Below, in pieces: positions 8,633 to 16,863 of a stretch of DNA of 64,000 nt (position 1 is the first letter of the stretch; each line of letters opens with the position of its first letter). The DNA lies in contig NZ_NWSV01000012.1 in the NCBI RefSeq assembly GCF_002531935.1, positions 62,001-126,000 of the forward strand, given 5' to 3'. Source of the stretch: Rhizobium chutanense (GTDB lineage: Bacteria; Pseudomonadota; Alphaproteobacteria; Rhizobiales; Rhizobiaceae). A model generated the notes under the pieces. That model was given only the letters and a program-made list of their open reading frames with translations, searched no databases and was not told the origin of the DNA. A program made the translations under genes and the position numbers.

Positions 8633-9358
8633 TTGAGCATCACGGAACTAAACAACAGCATTTCGACTGACTCCTTCCGGCCGAGCCGCCGCCAGCAGCC
8701 GAGCGTGAAGGTTCAGACCCCCATCATCCATAGCGATGCGCCGCAGGCGCCGCTGATGGACATTGCCCTGAAGCGGGCGTTCGACATCGTTTCGTCGTTG
8801 AGCGCCCTCCTCGTCCTTGCCCCCTTCCTTCTTTTCGTCGCGCTGCTGATCAAGCTGGACAGCCCCGGACCGGTGCTCTTCAAGCAGACCCGCTGGGGCA
8901 AGAACTGCAAGGCCATCAAGGTCTACAAGTTCCGCTCCATGCGGACCGATCTCTGCGACGTCTCGGGTGTTGCCCAGACGGTGAAGAACGACCCGCGCAT
9001 CACCCGTATCGGTGCCATTCTTCGCCGCACGAACGTCGATGAGCTGCCGCAGTTGCTGAACGTGCTGATGGGCCACATGTCCGTTGTCGGTCCGCGCTGC
9101 CACGCGATCGGCATGCGCGCCGGCGGCATGCTCTACGAAGAGCTCGTGCCGGAATATCATCAGCGCCACTCCATGCGCCCGGGCATGACGGGTCTTGCGC
9201 AGATGCGCGGCCTGCGCGGTCCGACCGATCGTCCGGCCAAGGCGCGCGCCCGCATCGCCAGTGATCTCTATTACGTCGGCAATTTTTCGATCATGATGGA
9301 TATCCGCATCATTGCCGGCACCGTGGTGTCGGAACTGACCCGCGGAAAAGGCTTCTAA
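8633..9358 (+). CDS. pssA: Exopolysaccharide glycosyl-1-phosphate transferase (PssA/ExoY family)
   Basis: This bacterial sugar transferase starts EPS repeat-unit synthesis by moving a hexose-1-phosphate onto undecaprenyl phosphate at the inner membrane. It shows the N-terminal basic segment KRAFDIVSS, one hydrophobic helix (SALLVLAPFLLFVALLIKL), the KFRSMRTD motif, LRRTNVDELPQLLNVL, the SVVGPRCH motif and MRPGMTGLAQMRG. The frame begins at a TTG at 8633 (241 residues). An ATG at 8756 gives 200 residues, about the size I recall for the PssA described in R. leguminosarum, so the true start is open. It stands alone rather than in an EPS cluster, as pssA does in this group. Confidence 0.82.
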   Translation: MSITELNNSISTDSFRPSRRQQPSVKVQTPIIHSDAPQAPLMDIALKRAFDIVSSLSALLVLAPFLLFVALLIKLDSPGPVLFKQTRWGKNCKAIKVYKFRSMRTDLCDVSGVAQTVKNDPRITRIGAILRRTNVDELPQLLNVLMGHMSVVGPRCHAIGMRAGGMLYEELVPEYHQRHSMRPGMTGLAQMRGLRGPTDRPAKARARIASDLYYVGNFSIMMDIRIIAGTVVSELTRGKGF

Positions 9359-9383
9359 GCCTTCCGAGAAAACCAACTGCCTT

Positions 9384-9428
9384 ACGCATGCAGGCCAAAA
9401 CTGTGCATCAGTTTTGGCCTGCATGCGT
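9384..9428. terminator. Perfect 20-bp inverted repeat after pssA
   Basis: Arms 9384-9403 and 9409-9428 are perfect complements with a 5-nt loop (TGCAT), beginning 25 bases after the pssA stop. The stem is very stable but no T-run follows on either strand. It may be a terminator or a 3'-end stabilising hairpin. Confidence 0.55.
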
Positions 9429-10643
9429 TGAAGCTGCACCAGAAGCGCGCAGTGACGCGCTTGAATGCACGCCCGGACGTGTACAGCGGTTTCGGAATAA
9501 CGACAGACACGAAGACAAAGAGCCAAAGCAGCCGCACTGGAATGCCTTTGCGAGCGCCTGCGACGGTTGACCGAATCACGCTTACAAAGTCCGCGCTTCA
9601 GATAGCGCCACCGCCAAATGCGGCGAGAAATCGAGAATGATCGCGATTACGTCGCTGCTCCTGCCGACCGCAAAATCGCAAGCATTCGATTTCACGGGCG
9701 CCTCAGCTCTCCAACACCCCTCCTCTGGGGCGGCGCTGCGGCGGCAGACTTCGCCCGGAAATTTTCTACAGCCCCGGAGCGCGCCACAGTCTGTTCTTGC
9801 ACGGATCAGTTGCCGATGGCGAAAATGTATTGTTTTAGATCAGCCTCGTGCAGCGGCAGGCGAAGCTATTCTTCAGCCCGTGCCTCCGAAAAGCGTCTTC
9901 AAGTGACGGCTTTGCGGATTGGCGGCGCCCCCCTGCAATTGACCGCTCCTCACCGAAGATCGGCACAATTCTCTGCGTCATCGCATTATCCGCCTGCCGC
10001 AACAGAAGAGATCGGCGGCGGCGTACTCAAGGAGACCCTGCGGCCGGTTGTTGATCCACGGAACTCGATAAGAGCCGTGCCGTCGCGTTCCGCGGGAAAA
10101 CCGTGAGCAGATAGATATGGAAGCCCACAAGCACCGCCATCTCGCCGCGACGCTCCTTAGCGTCGTCGATCGAAATCCCGAAATCCTCGGTCTGCTAAGG
10201 CAGAAATGCAGGATTCTGAGCGCCGTCATCGACTGGCCGCTCACGTTTCATCGTCGTAGCCTCATTTTCTCGGGTTCGGCCCGGCCCCGCTGCCGGGGAC
10301 GAGAAACTCGCACCGAAGCATGGAAAACGGCTACCCCCGCATCCACGGACACGAGCATCAGGGCACGAACTGGATTGATACAACGGGAAGAACAGAGACG
10401 AAGTTTTGCGCTCGTGCTTATGTTACAGCGCTTTGAAAATCATCCCGGCAAACCGGGTATTGTTGCCCCCGCATCGTTCCCATGCAGCCGCTCCCAAATT
10501 CACGTGGCGACAGCCGACTACCCCAAATCGCGAGCCGGGAGGGCGGCTAAATTTGTTATCAAAGTCTTACGATGGGTTTAGGCAAATTTTAAATGTGGCA
10601 GGCTAGAGTGACGTCCGTGGTCTTGCGTTGTGTAGAGAGTCCA
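9429..10643. other. Gene-poor 1.2-kb gap with repeats and hairpins
   Basis: No reading frame here has recognisable domains or convincing codon use; the longest candidates (9618-10106 and 10117-10581) have no good ribosome site. The segment at about 9430-9510 resembles the rhizobial 'GTGTACAGCGGTTTCGG' intergenic repeat. A CGACGCT-CCTT-AGCGTCG hairpin lies at 10148-10165. A nested hairpin lies at 10266-10306, with outer TTTCTCG/CGAGAAA and inner CCCCG/CGGGG. The end of the region should contain the sciP promoter. Confidence 0.45.
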
Positions 10644-10919
10644 ATGACCGAAATGATACGTCCCCGAGTGAAATATGTCATCGGCCCCGATGGCAGCCCC
10701 CTGACGATCGCGGATCTTCCGCCGCCCAATACGCGGCGCTGGGTGATTCGCCGGAAGGCAGAGGTTGTCGCGGCGGTTCGCGGTGGCCTGTTGAGCTTGG
10801 AAGAGGCCTGCGAGCGTTACACGCTCACGGTCGAAGAATTCCTCTCCTGGCAGTCGTCAATCAACAGCCATGGCCTTGCCGGCCTGCGCACCACGCGCAT
10901 CCAGCAATATCGCCACTGA
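10644..10919 (+). CDS. sciP: CtrA inhibitor protein SciP (DUF1153 family)
   Basis: The 91-residue protein matches SciP/DUF1153, with VIGPDGSPLTIADLPPP near the N-terminus followed by a helix-turn-helix (RRKAEVVAAVRGGLLSLEEACERY, then TVEEFLSW). In Caulobacter, SciP binds CtrA and DNA and blocks transcription from CtrA-dependent promoters late in the cell cycle. The ATG at 10644 is chosen because the conserved block starts there; an earlier frame start at 10593 adds 17 unrelated residues. Location about 2 kb from ctrA supports the assignment. Confidence 0.88.
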   Translation: MTEMIRPRVKYVIGPDGSPLTIADLPPPNTRRWVIRRKAEVVAAVRGGLLSLEEACERYTLTVEEFLSWQSSINSHGLAGLRTTRIQQYRH

Positions 10920-10941
10920 TCGCACCCAGCATCGATGCAAT

Positions 10942-11406
10942 TTATTTCGGGCCGGACGCATCTCCCGTCAGGGAATGCAGAAGGCCCGAAATCATTGACG
11001 AAGCCGCGTAGCACCAGAGGCCGGGCTGCGTGAAGGCATCCGCCAGCCCCGTCGTCTTTGCCGCCGCAATGACGATCGCGACCAGCAGCACGTCCATCAT
11101 TGACCACTTGGACAGATGCGGCACGACGCGACGATAAAACAGACTGCCGGCGCCGCCGGCAGTCATCGCCTCCGCGGCGATCCCGATCATCTTCAGAAAC
11201 GGCAGCACGATCGAGACCAGCGCGACGATCGCCGCCAGCAGTCCATCGCCGCCCTTCCAGAGGGAGGCGACGATTTCGATGAGCGACGGGGTCTGATCGA
11301 AAAAATACAGCGTCTCGAAACGGACCAGCGGCAAGATGAGGCCGAGCGCCAGGAAGAAGGGCGCTGCCACGAGAAGAGCGGGGCGGATGATCGAAAGCGC
11401 GCTCAT
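10942..11406 (-). CDS. PqiA-like paraquat-inducible membrane protein
   Basis: The 154-residue inner-membrane protein has about four hydrophobic segments and the PqiA-domain features of a GLILPLVRFETLYFF start, a central FLKMIGIAAEA segment, and SKWSMMDVLLVAIVIAA, close to the family's 'WSMLDVFVVALLVAL'. It corresponds to one PqiA domain rather than the two of E. coli PqiA. The role is unclear; PqiA partners act in lipid transport across the envelope. The start at 11406 gives the conserved N-terminus. It converges on sciP, with a 22-bp gap. Confidence 0.72.
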   Translation of the reverse strand: MSALSIIRPALLVAAPFFLALGLILPLVRFETLYFFDQTPSLIEIVASLWKGGDGLLAAIVALVSIVLPFLKMIGIAAEAMTAGGAGSLFYRRVVPHLSKWSMMDVLLVAIVIAAAKTTGLADAFTQPGLWCYAASSMISGLLHSLTGDASGPK

Positions 11407-11542
11407 TGCTGCGAACCTCGCGCCGATCCGACATTTTTTATGAACACTGCGTCTCCCCCGGGGAATTGTTCCATCGGCTTGGCACGACGGCGCCGCCGTG
11501 TCACCGTCGGCTGTGACAAATATCTGTGCACTGGGAAAGACA

Positions 11543-11821
11543 ATGGACATTCGAAGTGAGGAAGGCGCCTCCGGCGGCCGTTATGCCGCAGAAGTCGAGG
11601 GACACGAGGCGGAGATGACCTATTCGCGCACCTCGCCGAAGCTCGTCATCATCGATCATACGGCGGTTCCCGATGCCCTGCGCGGCAAGGGCGTCGGCCA
11701 AGCATTGGCGCTTCACGCGGTGGAATCGGCCCGCGCAGGCGGTTGGAAGATCATTCCGCTCTGCCCGTTTTTCAAAGCGCAGGCGCAGCGCCATCCGGAA
11801 TGGCATGATGTCGTGAACTGA
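11543..11821 (+). CDS. Small GNAT-like N-acetyltransferase (YjdJ/Gtn5 type)
   Basis: The 92-residue protein has the minimal GNAT fold of the YjdJ/GTNAT group: beta strands with EAEMTYSRTSPKLVIIDHTAV, the acetyl-CoA-binding loop ALRGKGVGQAL, and a C-terminal IIPLCPFFKAQ containing the conserved Cys-Pro-Phe. The human relative is GTNAT/NATD1. The substrate is unknown. The ATG follows GGGAAAG. It stands between the divergent PqiA-like gene and the convergent fliJ. Confidence 0.82.
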   Translation: MDIRSEEGASGGRYAAEVEGHEAEMTYSRTSPKLVIIDHTAVPDALRGKGVGQALALHAVESARAGGWKIIPLCPFFKAQAQRHPEWHDVVN

Positions 11822-11886
11822 TCCGCCTCGCCTGAAGCGTCGCGACTTCGGGACGGTGACATGCAAACGCAAAAATGAAACACCAA

Positions 11887-11927
11887 AAGCCATGTATGAA
11901 GGACAGCACGCCCGTCATACATGGCTT
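11887..11927. terminator. Inverted repeat between convergent GNAT and fliJ genes
   Basis: Perfect 13-bp arms at 11887-11899 and 11915-11927 (core CCATGTATGA / TCATACATGG) enclose a 15-nt loop. The position between two converging genes suggests a bidirectional terminator, though T-runs are short. Confidence 0.5.
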
Positions 11928-11975
11928 CTCTGAGGCGATCCCCCGCGGCGCCGAAGCCGGCGCCCGGCGTTTTTC

Positions 11976-12326
11976 TTATGCCCGTGCGCGGGCGCTGGTG
12001 TCACGCTCTTCCAGCGCCGTCGCCCTTGCATATTCCGCCTGCATTTCTTCGAGCGCCATTTCCAGCGTCTCTTCCTGCATCTTCAGTTCCTTGATCGAAA
12101 CCTGCAGGTTGTCGGCCCGCTGACGCGCAGCCTTGGCGAAGGTCGGATAAGCAAAGTGATTCGGGTCTGATATTCCGGACTTCTTTTCCTCGACGACGAT
12201 CTGGCTCTCCAGATCCTTCGTCATCCGTTCAAATTCGGACATCATCATCTGCAACTGCTGCAATTGACGTCGTTTTTCGTTCACCTGGAACTCCTTCAGG
12301 CGAACGAGACTCTCTCGCGACTTCAT
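11976..12326 (-). CDS. fliJ: Flagellar export protein FliJ homologue
   Basis: The 116-residue protein is almost entirely coiled coil, from KSRESLVRLKEFQVNEKRRQL through LEMALEEMQAEYARATALE, with no Cys and a high Lys/Glu/Gln content. This fits FliJ, the general chaperone and stalk of the flagellar type III export ATPase. The start at 12326 follows GGGAG and gives the family-like beginning. No other flagellar gene is present, so the name rests on sequence style and on its known closeness to ctrA in Rhizobiales. It is divergent from ctrA and shares its promoter region. Confidence 0.72.
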   Translation of the reverse strand: MKSRESLVRLKEFQVNEKRRQLQQLQMMMSEFERMTKDLESQIVVEEKKSGISDPNHFAYPTFAKAARQRADNLQVSIKELKMQEETLEMALEEMQAEYARATALEERDTSARARA

Positions 12327-12763
12327 ACGCATTACTCCCGTGATGCGAGACCCCGGCTCAACTTGAAACCGCCCTGCGCGCCGCTTTGACACGGTTTGCT
12401 AAAAAATTTCCGGCGATATTAACAAATACCTACCGCTGGTAACCTTTCGTTTACGGGCATCGTTAATGATAGACCCGATGATTTAAGGGTCGGTAAATGC
12501 CGCGGCATGAAGTTCGAACCTTTTCATTGGCGAGTCGGATGAATCACTTAGCGCCTTTTCCTAATGTTAAAGTTTAGGAAAGCCTTTTTGAGATTCCTAT
12601 TGGAAAACAGAGAAATGGAAAAATTATTTAATAAATTCGATACTCCTTGCCAGAGTGAATTAGAATTTGTTAACCATTTCGTGGCAGCTTCCAAATCACG
12701 TAGCGTGTTCGGTATCGTGAGTGGGGGCCAGACCACCTTTCGGCGGCGGTAAAGGGGATAATT
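12327..12763. promoter_or_regulatory. fliJ-ctrA divergent promoter region with CtrA-like and CcrM sites
   Basis: The 437-bp region is AT-rich and has no supported gene. Three GANTC motifs start at 12532, 12541 and 12592. A near-consensus CtrA box, TTAA-N7-TAAA, is at 12483-12497, a weaker GTAA-N7-TTTA at 12439-12453, and a TTAACCAT half-site at 12670-12677. In Caulobacter, ctrA is controlled by CtrA itself and by GANTC methylation in its P1 promoter, so these sites fit autoregulation with methylation timing. Confidence 0.55.
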
Positions 12764-13465
<702 letters not shown>

Positions 13466-13495
13466 TTTTCCGATCCCCCTTATCGGATAACGAAG

Positions 13496-13520
13496 ATCCC
13501 GCCCTTCCGGCGGGATTTTT
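13496..13520 (+). terminator. Rho-independent terminator of ctrA
   Basis: An 8-bp GC-rich stem (ATCCCGCC / GGCGGGAT) with a 5-nt loop is followed by TTTTT, 30 bases after the ctrA stop. Confidence 0.85.
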
Positions 13521-13670
13521 CGTTTCTGCACGGCAATGAGAAGTCGCCCGATACGGCGGATCTCAAGCTGGACCGGTTCAAAATCCCAGAGTTCTCGATC
13601 AAGGAAACAGGCTGCCGGCGACCGAAGGCGCGTGACCTTCGGCATCATGGCGCATGGAAGAGATATCCCG

Positions 13671-14033
13671 TCAGGCAGCGATCGCGCGATTTCCGAAGAC
13701 GGCGGTCAGGATCTTGCGATCGAACGGCTTCAGCAGAAAGTCGGTGGCACCGGCCCTCTTGCCCGCCATCAGCTTCTTCAGATCCGCCTCGACGACGCAG
13801 TAGTAGATCTTGACCTCTTTGCCACCGTCCATGGCGCGGATGGCGGCGATCAGGTCGAGCGCGCCTTCCATGCCGGAATCGACGATCAGATATTCCGGCA
13901 GCTCCGCCTGGCAGCGCTGCAGCGCCTCGCCGGCATTGGAGGCCTCGCTGACGAGAAAGTCGAGTTCGGAGAGAATGCGCTTGCCGACCTTGCGGACGAT
14001 GTCCGAATTATCGGTGATCATGAATCTCTGCAT
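13671..14033 (-). CDS. Single-domain response regulator next to chpT
   Basis: The 120-residue protein is a lone receiver domain. It starts MQRFMITDNSD, has the likely phospho-acceptor D52 in EYLIVDSGMEG, and the conserved Lys in DFLLKPFDRK. The acidic cluster is atypical (TDNSD instead of EDD). There is no output domain, so it may act by protein contact or as a phosphate sink. It lies between ctrA and chpT, converges on ctrA and follows chpT on the same strand with a 121-bp gap. It does not look like CpdR, whose N-terminus differs. AAGGAG precedes the chosen ATG. Confidence 0.85.
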   Translation of the reverse strand: MQRFMITDNSDIVRKVGKRILSELDFLVSEASNAGEALQRCQAELPEYLIVDSGMEGALDLIAAIRAMDGGKEVKIYYCVVEADLKKLMAGKRAGATDFLLKPFDRKILTAVFGNRAIAA

Positions 14034-14154
14034 GGCGACTCCTTTACCCCTGCATCTGTCCTTGCAAGGGCCTCTAAACAACAGCCAAGCATAGGTCGAT
14101 CAGGCTAAGGAATCGTTACCGCGCGAACACAGATACTCGTTTTACGAGCAGAAA

Positions 14155-14799
14155 TCAGGCAGCCGCCACCGCCGTGAACACCAGCTCTTCGGCATTGGCG
14201 CTGTGATCGAGCGTCATTCCGCACTCCTGCGCCAGCAGAACGGTATAATAGGGCTGGATCGAATGAGCGTCGATCGCCTCTTCGATCGCGCCGGTCGATA
14301 TCTCGACGAATTTCGGCGGCAAGCGCATCAGTTTGCCTTTGGCCGTGAGCTTGAACCTGGCATCGAACTCGGGATTCTCAAGCGTCACCTCGAGCACGCC
14401 GCCGCGCGGGATGGCGGAATAGGCGACGAGGAAGAGGTTGAGCAGCAGCTTGACGCGGTTCTTGGCGACGATGGCGCGCGGCCCGTTCCAGATCACCTCG
14501 GTCTTCTTCTCGGCGATAGCGAAATCCTTGGCGGCCCGCTCCGCCTCGCCGGTATCGATCGAGGCGCCGACGGAGCCCGAAGCGCCGAAGGCGAGGCGCG
14601 CAAATTTCAAGCGAACGGAAGCATTGAGCGCGCTGGTGCGGATCAGGTCCATCGCATCGGCATCGGCACCACCCTCATCGAGGAGCTCCAGTCCGTTATT
14701 GATCGCACCGACCGGCGAGATGACGTCGTGGCAAACGCGGCTGCAAAGAAGCGCGGCCAGATCCGGGCCGGACAAGGTGAGATTGGGGTTCTTGGACAT
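14155..14799 (-). CDS. chpT: Histidine phosphotransferase ChpT
   Basis: The 214-residue protein has the ChpT dimerisation helix pair with the phospho-accepting His in SRVCHDVISPVGAINNGLEL (H24). A degenerate GHKL-like second domain follows, without intact ATP-binding G boxes. ChpT relays phosphate from the hybrid kinase CckA to CtrA and CpdR. The start at 14799 sits 6 bases after AGGAG; an ATG one codon earlier is also possible. It is divergent from eipA, with a CtrA-like box in between. Confidence 0.9.
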   Translation of the reverse strand: MSKNPNLTLSGPDLAALLCSRVCHDVISPVGAINNGLELLDEGGADADAMDLIRTSALNASVRLKFARLAFGASGSVGASIDTGEAERAAKDFAIAEKKTEVIWNGPRAIVAKNRVKLLLNLFLVAYSAIPRGGVLEVTLENPEFDARFKLTAKGKLMRLPPKFVEISTGAIEEAIDAHSIQPYYTVLLAQECGMTLDHSANAEELVFTAVAAA

Positions 14800-14905
14800 C
14801 ATCGTCTCCTGAGGGGCGGCAACTTCATCGCGCCCGGGAATATGCTTCATCAAAATTGCGCGAAGTTTGCGATCGTATTCAGTGCCATAATGACACCATA
14901 TTTGG

Positions 14906-14920
14906 TAAACCGATTGTTAA
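14906..14920. promoter_or_regulatory. CtrA-like box between chpT and eipA
   Basis: TAAA-N7-TTAA differs by one base from the CtrA consensus TTAA-N7-TTAA. It lies 107 bp upstream of chpT and 75 bp upstream of eipA, so it could serve either or both. In Brucella, eipA is reported as a direct CtrA target. Confidence 0.5.
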
Positions 14921-14994
14921 GATCATCGGCGCAAAATGCACCAATCGCCGCGAGCGGTTGCCCGCTCCCAGCCAAACGACGAACGGATGACACC

Positions 14995-15582
14995 ATGCGC
15001 CCTCGATTTCCGCACCGATTCATCGGCTTCTGCAGGTTGCTTTCGGCCCTCGTTTTTTCCTCGCTGATCATTGCCGGACCCGCCTCCGCCCAGGACAACG
15101 GCCAGTACACGATGCAGGAAATCGTCGATGCCGGCCATTCCTTCTTCGGCTCCGCCAGCGGCGGGCTTGCCAAAGTCGTCGAGAGTGCCTTCCAGAAATA
15201 CGGCCTGCCGAACGGCTACATCCTCGGACAAGAGGGCGGCGGCGCCTTCATCGCCGGCCTGACCTACGGCGAAGGCCAGTTGAACACCAAGAACGCCGGC
15301 GAACATAATCTCTACTGGCAGGGCCCCTCGCTCGGCCTCGATTACGGCGGCCAGGGCTCGCGCGTGATGATGCTGGTCTACGACCTGCCGACCGTCAACG
15401 GCATCTATGCCCGCTTCGGCGGCGTCAGCGGCTCGGCCTATGTGATCGCCGGCTTCGGCATGACCTTGCTCAAGAATAACGACGTGCTTGTCGTTCCGAT
15501 CCGGACCGGTGTCGGCGCCCGTCTCGGCGTCAATGTCGGCTATCTCAAGATCACTCAGGCGCCGACCTGGAACCCCTTCTGA
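14995..15582 (+). CDS. eipA: Periplasmic envelope protein EipA (DUF1134)
   Basis: The 195-residue protein has an N-terminal signal peptide (hydrophobic LLSALVFSSLIIAG, cleavage after ASA near residue 32). The DUF1134 beta-rich domain follows, rich in Gly and aromatic residues (GEHNLYWQGPSLGLDYGGQGSR, then VPIRTGVGARLGVNVGYLKIT). In Brucella abortus, EipA is a periplasmic protein needed for envelope integrity. The start at 14995 is chosen because the signal peptide begins there. The CtrA-like box upstream fits the Brucella regulation. Confidence 0.88.
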   Translation: MRPRFPHRFIGFCRLLSALVFSSLIIAGPASAQDNGQYTMQEIVDAGHSFFGSASGGLAKVVESAFQKYGLPNGYILGQEGGGAFIAGLTYGEGQLNTKNAGEHNLYWQGPSLGLDYGGQGSRVMMLVYDLPTVNGIYARFGGVSGSAYVIAGFGMTLLKNNDVLVVPIRTGVGARLGVNVGYLKITQAPTWNPF

Positions 15583-15603
15583 GGCCGCAAAGCAACGGGA
15601 ATT

Positions 15604-15630
15604 GGCCGCCGACCGCATCGGCGGCCTTGC
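15604..15630 (+). terminator. Hairpin downstream of eipA
   Basis: A perfect 9-bp stem (GGCCGCCGA / TCGGCGGCC) with a 5-nt loop begins 22 bases after the eipA stop. The following T-run is poor (TTGCC). Confidence 0.5.
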
Positions 15631-15698
15631 CATGCGCGCCATGCGTGCTTAATCATCGCGGTTGACTCCGTATTAACCTTCGAATCGATGGCCGCGCC

Positions 15699-16859
15699 GT
15701 GATCGAATATGCTCTCTTGTTCGGATTGGGCTTCCTGACCGCGGCCTTCCTCGTCTTTCTGGTCTCGCCCGCCGTGCACCGGCGCATCGTCTGGTATACC
15801 GAGAATCGCTTGAAGGCGACCATGCCGCTGAGCCCGCAGGAGGTTCGCGCCCAGAAGGATATGGTGCGCGCGCTCTATGCCGCGGAAAACGCCCGGACCG
15901 CCCAGGACCTTCTGCGTGAGCGCGAAAAATCCCTGTCGCTCCAGCTTCGACACGACGCGCTTGCCGTCGACGCCGGCAGGCTCGCCGCCGAGATCGGCGA
16001 TTTGCAGTCGCAGATCGGCGAGATGCATGTCGAGGCCGCCGAGCAGCGCTCGCACCTGCGCAAGGACGAGAATTATATCAGCCAGTTGAAGACCAATCTG
16101 CATATTGCCGAACAGTCCGTTGCCAACAAGGAGAACGAACTGGCGCAGATGAGGACGCGGCTGAGCAAACTCGGCGAACAGACCGATGGCCTGAGGATCG
16201 ACCTCGCCGCACGCGAAACCGAGGCGGAGAGCCTGAAGTTCCGCGCCAACGCGCTGCGCGACGAACGAGACACGCTGCGCCAGGACGTCAACCTGCTGCA
16301 GAAGCGCGCAAGGGATGCCGAACAGAAATTGACGCAGCAGCAGCACATGGTGATCCGTCTCGAGGACAAGGCCGCGCGAGAGAGCGCTTCGGCTGCCGAG
16401 AAGGAAACCCTGCTCGCCCGCCGCCAGCAGGAGATCGCCAAATTGAAGGAGCAGGTGAAGGCCGCCAACGCCGAGATCCGCAAAGTCAACCGGGTGCTGC
16501 GCGACGCGGGCCTTGCCAAAATGGCCGCGGAAGTGCCGGCCGAGGATGTGGCGGAAGACACGACCGCATCCTCGCTCGATGCCGCCGCCCGGACGGCAGA
16601 GATTGGCGAGGATGTCCGCAGCCGCAGCGCCGCTCTTGCCGATCGCCTTCAGAAGGCAAAGACCGTCACCGGACGCGACGGCGCGATCCGCGAAGAAATC
16701 GCCTCGATCGCCGCCAACATGGTGGCGCTGACCGCGCTCAACGAAGGTCCATCGTCGCCGATCCGCTCGCTGTTGCCGGATGCGGCGGAAAAGACCTCTG
16801 GCGATCGTGTCAGCCTCGCCGACCGGGCAGCGGCGATCATCGCCGATCCCCAGCACTGA
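15699..16859 (+). CDS. Membrane-anchored coiled-coil protein of unknown function
   Basis: The 386-residue protein starts with one membrane helix (residues about 3-25, ALLFGLGFLTAAFLVFLVSPAV). A short basic region follows, then a long coiled coil (about residues 60-270, Glu/Gln/Arg/Leu heptads) and a less ordered C-terminus. I recognise no enzyme motif. The architecture suggests a scaffold or envelope-associated structural protein facing the cytoplasm. The GTG start at 15699 is the only plausible one before the membrane helix. It stops 4 bp before the convergent methyltransferase gene. Confidence 0.75.
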   Translation: MIEYALLFGLGFLTAAFLVFLVSPAVHRRIVWYTENRLKATMPLSPQEVRAQKDMVRALYAAENARTAQDLLREREKSLSLQLRHDALAVDAGRLAAEIGDLQSQIGEMHVEAAEQRSHLRKDENYISQLKTNLHIAEQSVANKENELAQMRTRLSKLGEQTDGLRIDLAARETEAESLKFRANALRDERDTLRQDVNLLQKRARDAEQKLTQQQHMVIRLEDKAARESASAAEKETLLARRQQEIAKLKEQVKAANAEIRKVNRVLRDAGLAKMAAEVPAEDVAEDTTASSLDAAARTAEIGEDVRSRSAALADRLQKAKTVTGRDGAIREEIASIAANMVALTALNEGPSSPIRSLLPDAAEKTSGDRVSLADRAAAIIADPQH

Positions 16860-16863
16860 GATC

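Noticed and set aside
9618..10106. 162-codon open frame after pssA
   Set aside because: Composition looks random (Ser/Arg/Ala-rich), there is no ribosome site and no domain; kept as part of the gene-poor gap.
12548..12752. Two overlapping 62-codon frames on opposite strands upstream of ctrA
   Set aside because: They overlie the regulatory region with its GANTC and CtrA-like sites, and neither has family features. The AT-rich composition reflects promoter DNA.
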